Origin: DAOTXN01 sp034435435
GTDB lineage: Bacteria; Chloroflexota; Anaerolineae; S140-20
Assembly (NCBI GenBank): GCA_034435435.1
Contig: DAOTXN010000019.1
Span: 1 to 15,263 of the forward strand
Reading direction: 5' to 3'
DNA: 15,263 nt
Position 1 is the stretch's first letter; every line of letters begins with the position of its first letter. The notes below the pieces were generated by a model, which was given only the letters and a program-made list of their open reading frames with translations, searched no databases and was not told where the DNA came from. The position numbers and the translations under genes are program-made. Shown here piece after piece: positions 7,868-12,129 of the stretch.

Positions 7868-8836
7868 TTATTGAGTTTCTTCTTGATCCATCTTTTCGTT
7901 CGGGGTGGCCCGGCTTTCCGCCCTGCGCCTGAGCCGGCGCACCCATCGCGCCAGCAGCCACAGGCCCACCGCCCCAGCCACGGCGAACGGCCCCAGCACG
8001 ATGATGGCCCAGATCGCCAGCTCAGTCAGACCTTTCAAAATCGTGACCAGCACACTGCCGGCCTGCTGCACCGTCTCGCCGGGTCGCCAGGCTTCGGGCG
8101 TGGGCGTCGGAGTAGGGGTGGGGGTCGGCAGGAGGGGCGTCAGAGTGACGGTAATGGTAGAAAACGCGGCCCGGTCGCGCAAATAGTTGAGCCGGCCTTT
8201 CACTTGCTCGATCTGGTCCTCGATCTCGCTCAGCTCGCGGTTGACATTCAACGCCTCGTTGACCGTCGCGGCCTGATCCAAAAACGTGCGAATGCGGTCG
8301 CGGGTAGCCTCCAGATTACGCAGGCGCGACTGTAGGTCCACGTATTGGTCGGTCACGTCCTCGCCGCTGGCCGACTCGTTCAGCACGCGCACCGCCAGCC
8401 CGCGCAGACGGCGCAGCGTGTTTTCAAACTCTTGCACCGGCACCGCCAACGTGATCGCCGCAAACTTGGCGTCCCGCTCGACCCACACGCGCTGGCTGAT
8501 GATATAACCCTGCATGTCGCCGGTCACTTGCGTCACGCCGTCGATGGCGCGGTCGGTGTCGCTCACCTCCAAGTCGAGCGCGGCGTCTTTGATGATCAGG
8601 CGCTGGCTGGCTTGGGGCGCAATGTCGGCCACCGGGCCGCTGGTCAGGCGCTCCTGTCCCACGCTCTCATCTGCTTCGACAGTCGGTTGGGCCTTGGCGA
8701 CGACCGTCCCTTTGGCGACCTGGGTGACGACGACTTCTTTCGTCTCCCCCTCCCGGCCGCCGCACGCCGCCGCCAGGACAGTCGCGGCGCAAAATAACAC
8801 AAAAATGATGGTTCGGGTTACGATTGAGCCTTTCAT
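7868..8836 (-). CDS. DUF4349 lipoprotein with C-terminal membrane helix
   Basis: A 322-residue exported protein. Residues 1-25 form a lipoprotein signal ending in LAAAC, with Cys25 as the lipid-carrying residue. The DUF4349 domain spans about 77-235 and includes a heptad-like, charged coiled-coil stretch (163-222, LQSRLRNLEATRDRI and what follows). Then comes a Pro-Thr linker (237-247), a membrane helix (271-297) and an Arg-rich tail (298-309). With both a lipid anchor and a helix, the domain should be tied to the outer face of the membrane at both ends. The function of DUF4349 is not established. I chose the ATG at 8836 because GAGGAGG lies 5 bases upstream and the signal sequence begins there; the frame runs open to 8908. 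It diverges from the lipid-kinase gene. Confidence 0.9.
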   Translation of the reverse strand: MKGSIVTRTIIFVLFCAATVLAAACGGREGETKEVVVTQVAKGTVVAKAQPTVEADESVGQERLTSGPVADIAPQASQRLIIKDAALDLEVSDTDRAIDGVTQVTGDMQGYIISQRVWVERDAKFAAITLAVPVQEFENTLRRLRGLAVRVLNESASGEDVTDQYVDLQSRLRNLEATRDRIRTFLDQAATVNEALNVNRELSEIEDQIEQVKGRLNYLRDRAAFSTITVTLTPLLPTPTPTPTPTPEAWRPGETVQQAGSVLVTILKGLTELAIWAIIVLGPFAVAGAVGLWLLARWVRRLRRRAESRATPNEKMDQEETQ

Positions 8837-8910
8837 TGCTGCCTCCTCGATGTTTTTGCGACTTGTCGCGCTTGTCAGTTCCATGCCCCCAGCCGCATTT
8901 TTGTTCACTC

Positions 8911-8938
8911 TTTCCGTTCTTCCATCCGTTTATCCGTT
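8911..8938. repeat. TCCGTT-type quasi-tandem repeat
   Basis: On the plus strand TCCGTT occurs at 8913, 8925 and 8933, set in the string CCGTTCTTCCATCCGTTTAT. It fills part of the space between the divergent DUF4349 and lipid-kinase genes and abuts the plus-strand promoter. It resembles the other two short repeat families of the window in its style: a unit of 7-12 bases, about three copies, imperfect. Confidence 0.5.
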
Positions 8939-8943
8939 GACAC

Positions 8944-8972
8944 TTGACCCGCCTCACACAAGGCATTATACT
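8944..8972 (+). promoter_or_regulatory. Sigma70-type promoter for the lipid-kinase/M48 unit
   Basis: TTGACC (8944-8949), a 17-base spacer and TATACT (8967-8972). Transcription would start near 8979. A second, perfect TTGACA at 8937-8942 is 24 bases from the -10 box, too far to serve it. The Shine-Dalgarno AAGGAG (8991-8996) stands 7 bases before the ATG at 9004. Confidence 0.7.
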
Positions 8973-9003
8973 CGCGGCGACGTCACACGCAAGGAGCGCC
9001 CTG

Positions 9004-9603
9004 ATGACCACTCAATCCACCGGTCGCGTCCAGCCGTTGCGCAAACTCATCCACCTGGGTGGAGCGGCCTTCCCGCTGCTCTACTTGTTCGTCCCGCGCC
9101 CCACGCTGGTGGGGGTCACGCTGGTCGCGCTGGCCCTGGTGGTCCTCGTCGAGGGCGGACGGCAGCTCTGGTCGCCGTTGGAACGCTGGGTCGAGTTTTT
9201 CATCGGCCCGGCCCTGCGGGCGGGCGAAGAGCGCAAGCCGACCGCCGGTACGTGGTCAATGCTGGGCATTGTCATCACCGTGCTGGCGTTCAAGCGCGAA
9301 TGGGCCATTCCGGCCATGTTCTACGCCCAGTTGGGCGACCCGGCCGCTGAGATCGTCGGGCGGCGCTGGGGCCGCCATCGCTTTACCAACGGCAAATCGC
9401 TGGAAGGCAGCCTGGGCTGTTTCGTCGTGAGTCTGGCCGCCGGTCTAGCGTGTTGCCAGGTGTTGCCGCTGTCGCCGGGCGTGGCTGTGTTGGGGGCGCT
9501 GGCGGCTGCCGTCGCCGAAGCAGCGCCCCTGTCCATAGGCGACAACTTGCTCATGGCCCCGCTGGCCGGATTGGCGATGGCTGTGGCGACGCTGATCTTG
9601 TAG
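9004..9603 (+). CDS. CTP-dependent lipid kinase-like protein (SEC59/DGK1/VTE5 type)
   Basis: A 199-residue membrane protein of the group that includes yeast Dgk1, dolichol kinase and phytol kinases, also annotated as phosphatidate cytidylyltransferase-like. Known members transfer phosphate from CTP to a lipid alcohol. Family motifs are present: RKLIHLGG (13-20), GDPAAEIVGRRWGRHRF (111-127), GKSLEGSLGCF (130-140) and AEAAPLSIGDN (171-181). The rest is hydrophobic with about five or six helices. The actual lipid (polyprenol, diacylglycerol or phytol) cannot be decided. The frame is open from 8944, but the ATG at 9004 has AAGGAG 7 bases upstream and the promoter -10 box at 8967 excludes the earlier start. 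The M48 protease gene begins 8 bases after the stop. Confidence 0.88.
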   Translation: MTTQSTGRVQPLRKLIHLGGAAFPLLYLFVPRPTLVGVTLVALALVVLVEGGRQLWSPLERWVEFFIGPALRAGEERKPTAGTWSMLGIVITVLAFKREWAIPAMFYAQLGDPAAEIVGRRWGRHRFTNGKSLEGSLGCFVVSLAAGLACCQVLPLSPGVAVLGALAAAVAEAAPLSIGDNLLMAPLAGLAMAVATLIL

Positions 9604-9633
9604 GACACAGATGAACACAGATAAACACAGATT
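9604..9633 (+). repeat. 10-base tandem repeat at the gene junction
   Basis: Three 10-base units directly after a stop codon: GACACAGATG, AACACAGATA and AACACAGATT. The unit family and the position just behind a stop, in the same orientation as the upstream gene, match 151-180. The start codon and first codons of the M48 gene lie within it. Confidence 0.8.
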
Positions 9634-10762
9634 GAGAGAACCCAACCCAGAACGGCAGGTCCTGGCGCGGCGCTACGCCCGCCTGCGGCGAAGGCTGATT
9701 CCCATCAGCCTGGCGGTGGGGCTGGCGTGGACTCTAGGCTGGCTCGCCGGCGACGTCGCGGTCGATGTGCGCCGGGCGCTTGCCGATCTGACAAATAGCC
9801 GGGCTTTGGTCGTCACGCTGTTTAGCGGGCTATTCGCCGCCGGTTACGCCCTGCTCGACCTGCCCTTCAGCTACTACAGCGGCTTTGTGCTGCCACATCG
9901 CTTTGGCCTGTCTACCCAGAGCCTGCGCGATTGGGCGCTGGACCGGGTGAAAATGGGGCTGATCGGCGGGGCGGTGGGACTTTTTGTCGTGCAGGCCCTC
10001 TACCTGGCGCTGACGGCCTGGCCGCGCACCTGGTGGCTGCCGGTCGGCCTGGGCTATTGGCTGTTCAGCGTCGGGCTGACGGCGCTGACCCCGCTGCTCA
10101 TCGCGCCGCTCTTTTTCAAATTCACGCCATTGAGCGTCGAACATCAGGCGTTGGCCGAACGCTTGACCGCCCTGGCCGAGCGGGCCGGAACTCACGTGCA
10201 AGGCGTTTTCCGCTTTGACATGAGCCGCCGCACCAAAGCCGCCAACGCCGCGCTGATGGGCCTGGGTCGCAGCCGGCGCATCGTGCTGGGCGACACGCTG
10301 CTAAACGAGTTCACGCCCGACGAGGTCGAGACGGTGCTGGCCCACGAGCTGGCCCATCACGTCCACCGCGACATCCCGCTGGGCCTGTTGGTGCAATCGC
10401 TCGTCACACTGATTGGGTTCTGGCTGACCTCGCTGGCCCTGACGTGGGGCGTGAAGCATTTTGCGTTGACCGGCGTCGGCGACGTGGCGGGACTGCCCTG
10501 GCTGGCGCTGGCGCTGGGCGCTTTTGGCCTACTCACGCTGCCCCTGGCCAACGGCTGGTCGCGCCGGCGCGAGCGCCTGGCCGACCGCTACGCGGTGCAG
10601 GCTACCGGCAAACCCCTGGCCTTCGCCTCGGCGCTGGCGCAGTTGGCCGACCAGAACCTGGGCGAAGTGGACCCGCCGCGCTGGGTGGAGCTGTTGCTCT
10701 ACAGCCACCCGCCGTTGGGAAAACGCATCGCTGCCGCCCGTGCGGCAGCTCGACATAGATGA
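9611..10762 (+). CDS. M48 family (Ste24-like) membrane metalloprotease
   Basis: A 383-residue integral membrane zinc protease of the Ste24/CAAX protease 1 type. The N-terminal M48 region has four likely helices (about 30-48, 64-86, 113-136, 141-170) and the diagnostic loop YYSGFVLPHRFGLSTQSL (88-105). The catalytic motif is HELAH at 245-249; Glu321 in the SRRRERLADRYA segment is the third zinc ligand, with Asp325 conserved. Two further helices lie at about 262-285 and 290-315. Substrates are unknown; members cut prenylated or membrane peptides. The ATG at 9611 lies inside a 10-base repeat, so the first seven residues (MNTDKHR) are repeat-encoded. AGGA formed by the stop of the previous gene and the next bases stands 5 bases upstream, so translation is probably coupled. 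Confidence 0.92.
   Translation: MNTDKHRLREPNPERQVLARRYARLRRRLIPISLAVGLAWTLGWLAGDVAVDVRRALADLTNSRALVVTLFSGLFAAGYALLDLPFSYYSGFVLPHRFGLSTQSLRDWALDRVKMGLIGGAVGLFVVQALYLALTAWPRTWWLPVGLGYWLFSVGLTALTPLLIAPLFFKFTPLSVEHQALAERLTALAERAGTHVQGVFRFDMSRRTKAANAALMGLGRSRRIVLGDTLLNEFTPDEVETVLAHELAHHVHRDIPLGLLVQSLVTLIGFWLTSLALTWGVKHFALTGVGDVAGLPWLALALGAFGLLTLPLANGWSRRRERLADRYAVQATGKPLAFASALAQLADQNLGEVDPPRWVELLLYSHPPLGKRIAAARAAARHR
10730..10749. terminator. GC-rich hairpin between convergent genes
   Basis: GCTGCCGC (10730-10737), the loop CCGT and GCGGCAGC (10742-10749) form a perfect 8-bp stem with a tetraloop. It lies in the last codons of the M48 gene, where it encodes an Ala/Arg run, and about 37 bases beyond the stop of the convergent oxidoreductase gene. 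On the minus strand it is followed by GATGCGTTTTC, a weak T-run. It could stop transcripts from the minus side, but may simply reflect coding sequence. Confidence 0.35.
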
Positions 10763-10785
10763 CGTGGAACTGTGCAACGAATAGA

Positions 10786-11469
10786 TCAACGCCCTTGCAG
10801 CGCTTGATCAATTATACGCTGGAAAGTTGCCAAAGGCGCCGAACCAACCAGTCGGTGACCGTTGATGAAAAACGTTGGCGTGCCGCTGACCCCGTATGAT
10901 ATTCCATCTTGGCGATCATGAGCAATCTCAGCCTGAAATTTCCGGGATTCCATGCAGCTATGGAATTGCTCCATATCCAACCCTAGACTGGCAGCGTAGC
11001 TCCGCAGATTACTCCTGTCAAACGTCGGCTGATTCTTAAAGAGCAAGTCGTGCATCTCCCAGAACGCATCTTGATCGTCAGCACATTCAGCCGCCAAAGC
11101 GGCGGTGAAAGATGGAGACCCCTCACTTCCCAATGAGAAATCCCGATAGACGATTCGCACCCGATCTCCATATCTTTCCTTGACCATGGCTAGCGTGGCT
11201 TGGGCCTCGCGGCAGTGACCACAAGCAAAGTCTGAGAATTCCACAATGGTTACCGGTGCGGTCATGGGGCCGATGAACGGATCATCATCGGGGGAGACGC
11301 CATCTACGTAGTCAATGGCGTTGATTTCCACAGATGCACGGTCTTGCAGAATCAGACGGTAGACCTGGTTGATACGAATCAACAAGCCCGCTGACAAAAC
11401 CATCTGTACAATAAGCACTCCCAGCACCAAAATGGTGACTAAATTGACTTTTTCAACTTGTTTGTTCAC
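10786..11469 (-). CDS. Membrane-anchored DsbA-family thiol-disulfide oxidoreductase
   Basis: A 227-residue protein with one N-terminal membrane helix (about 10-30) followed by an extracytoplasmic thioredoxin/DsbA fold. The redox site is CGHC at 83-86 in EFSDFACGHCREAQ. The cis-proline loop is GTPTFF (196-201, Pro198), and the helical insertion lies between (about 117-175). Two further cysteines, 129 and 172, sit in that insertion and may form a structural disulfide. CGHC with a DsbA-like helical insertion suggests an oxidase or isomerase that makes disulfides outside the cell. The start is GTG with GGAGGAGG just upstream. It is the last gene of the low-GC minus-strand block and lies 233 bases behind a secreted protein with eight cysteines, its most obvious nearby substrate. 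No DsbB or VKOR partner is in the window. Confidence 0.9.
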   Translation of the reverse strand: MNKQVEKVNLVTILVLGVLIVQMVLSAGLLIRINQVYRLILQDRASVEINAIDYVDGVSPDDDPFIGPMTAPVTIVEFSDFACGHCREAQATLAMVKERYGDRVRIVYRDFSLGSEGSPSFTAALAAECADDQDAFWEMHDLLFKNQPTFDRSNLRSYAASLGLDMEQFHSCMESRKFQAEIAHDRQDGISYGVSGTPTFFINGHRLVGSAPLATFQRIIDQALQGR

Positions 11470-11525
11470 CGCCTCCTCCGTTCAAGTTCAGAAAAGTCTT
11501 TTTGGTTGGGATAATAAAGCGAATA

Positions 11526-11542
11526 TTCCAAACATGTTGGAA
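11526..11542. promoter_or_regulatory. Operator-like palindrome upstream of the oxidoreductase gene
   Basis: TTCCAA, five bases, TTGGAA: perfect 6-bp inverted arms about 57 bases before the GTG start at 11469. A near -10 word TATTAT is seen on the minus strand downstream of it but has no convincing -35 partner. It may be a regulator site; no regulator gene is present nearby. Confidence 0.25.
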
Positions 11543-11571
11543 CGCGCACCAATTGATCACAGCACATAGAA

Positions 11572-11603
11572 ATGTCCCCTGCCAGTTGTTCTGCAGGGGA
11601 CAT
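11572..11603 (-). terminator. Strong 11-bp hairpin between the Cys-rich gene and the oxidoreductase gene
   Basis: ATGTCCCCTGC (11572-11582) and GCAGGGGACAT (11593-11603) form a perfect 11-bp stem with a 10-base loop. On the minus strand it is followed by TTCTATG, only a poor T-run, so it could be an attenuator, a processing or RNA-stability hairpin, or a weak terminator. An upstream segment (11691-11698) can pair with one arm instead. Confidence 0.5.
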
Positions 11604-11702
11604 CAGACTGCTCCTTACGAATACTACCTGGATTCCTGTCGCCGGATCAAGCGCGTTAACGTACCGATGCGACAGTCTGAATTATGTGCAATGTCCCTGA
11701 TT

Positions 11703-12011
11703 CTAGCGAGAGCACCACGAAGGGCAATTAGGGGGGGGCCAGGTATCTCTTGGCACCATAGGGCACCCATCCACCCTCTCATAGCTAGAGGGGTTCCACC
11801 AGTGAATCCAGCTACAACGACTACACTCCCAGCCGCTACCTTGATTCCAGCAAAATCCCGTCCAGCACTGACCGGCGGTGTCAAAAGATGTTCCGCACGT
11901 TCCTGCTGTGGCTGGTTTCACGTTGACGAACAACACCCCTACCAGTCCCAACATGACAGTCAAGACAAGCGTCAAGGTGAGCGCCACGTAACGATTATCG
12001 GACAGGCCCAT
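11703..12011 (-). CDS. Secreted Cys- and Trp-rich small protein, unknown family
   Basis: A 102-residue precursor. Residues 1-36 form a Sec-type signal with a hydrophobic core (about 9-29) and an AxA cleavage site (A34-T-A36). The predicted mature part of 66 residues has eight cysteines (39, 49, 54, 63, 66, 83, 96, 100) and eight tryptophans (50, 55, 61, 68, 71, 72, 91, 99). The densest part reads QCWTGFCW (48-55) and WECSRCSW (61-68). Four disulfides are possible. I do not recognise the family; a toxin-like or antimicrobial peptide, a surface-binding domain or an electron-transfer role would all be guesses. The ATG at 12011 has a full AAGGAGG 6 bases upstream, which with the signal peptide makes the gene convincing despite its size. 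A run of eight C's lies near its 3' end. A DsbA-like gene follows on the same strand. Confidence 0.72.
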   Translation of the reverse strand: MGLSDNRYVALTLTLVLTVMLGLVGVLFVNVKPATAGTCGTSFDTAGQCWTGFCWNQGSGWECSRCSWIHWWNPSSYERVDGCPMVPRDTWPPPNCPSWCSR

Positions 12012-12087
12012 GATCTACCTCCTTCACAGACTGCAAATTTCCAACTGGCAAACGGCGTGCTACAATAGCCACCAATGCAATACGCAT
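11995..12087 (-). CDS. Possible 30-codon leader peptide ORF
   Basis: On the minus strand AAGGAGGTGAT, an exact extended match to the anti-Shine-Dalgarno of 16S rRNA, is followed directly by ATG CGT ATT. The frame runs 30 codons and ends at a TAA 17 bases inside the Cys-rich gene. The peptide begins MRIALVAIVARRLP and has no recognisable motif. The spacing from GGAGG to ATG (2 bases) is too short for good initiation; an ATT at codon 3 would be better placed. It may be a leader peptide that couples translation to the Cys-rich gene, whose Shine-Dalgarno lies inside this ORF, or the site may be a ribosome standby site only. Confidence 0.3.
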   Translation of the reverse strand: MRIALVAIVARRLPVGNLQSVKEVDHGPVR

Positions 12088-12129
12088 CACCTCCTTGCCG
12101 CCGAGAACTCTCCCGATACTTTGGAAAAC

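Noticed and set aside
8092..8130. GTGGGCGTCGGAGTAGGGGT-like simple repeat as a CRISPR or other array
   Set aside because: It is the reverse complement of codons for the Pro-Thr linker of the DUF4349 protein.
8837..8908. Upstream extension of the DUF4349 frame to a start at 8908
   Set aside because: The lipoprotein signal begins at the ATG at 8836, which has GAGGAGG 5 bases upstream.
8944..9003. Upstream extension of the lipid-kinase frame to a start at 8944
   Set aside because: It would include the promoter -10 box and ignore the AAGGAG that serves the ATG at 9004.
11624..11884. 86-codon minus-strand frame overlapping the Cys-rich gene
   Set aside because: No ribosome site and no family features. 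It is only of interest as the frame reached by slippage at the C8 tract.
11502..12068. 188-codon open frame on the plus strand opposite the Cys-rich gene
   Set aside because: It starts at a TTG without a Shine-Dalgarno, runs through the 11-bp hairpin and lies antisense to a frame that has a perfect Shine-Dalgarno and a signal peptide.
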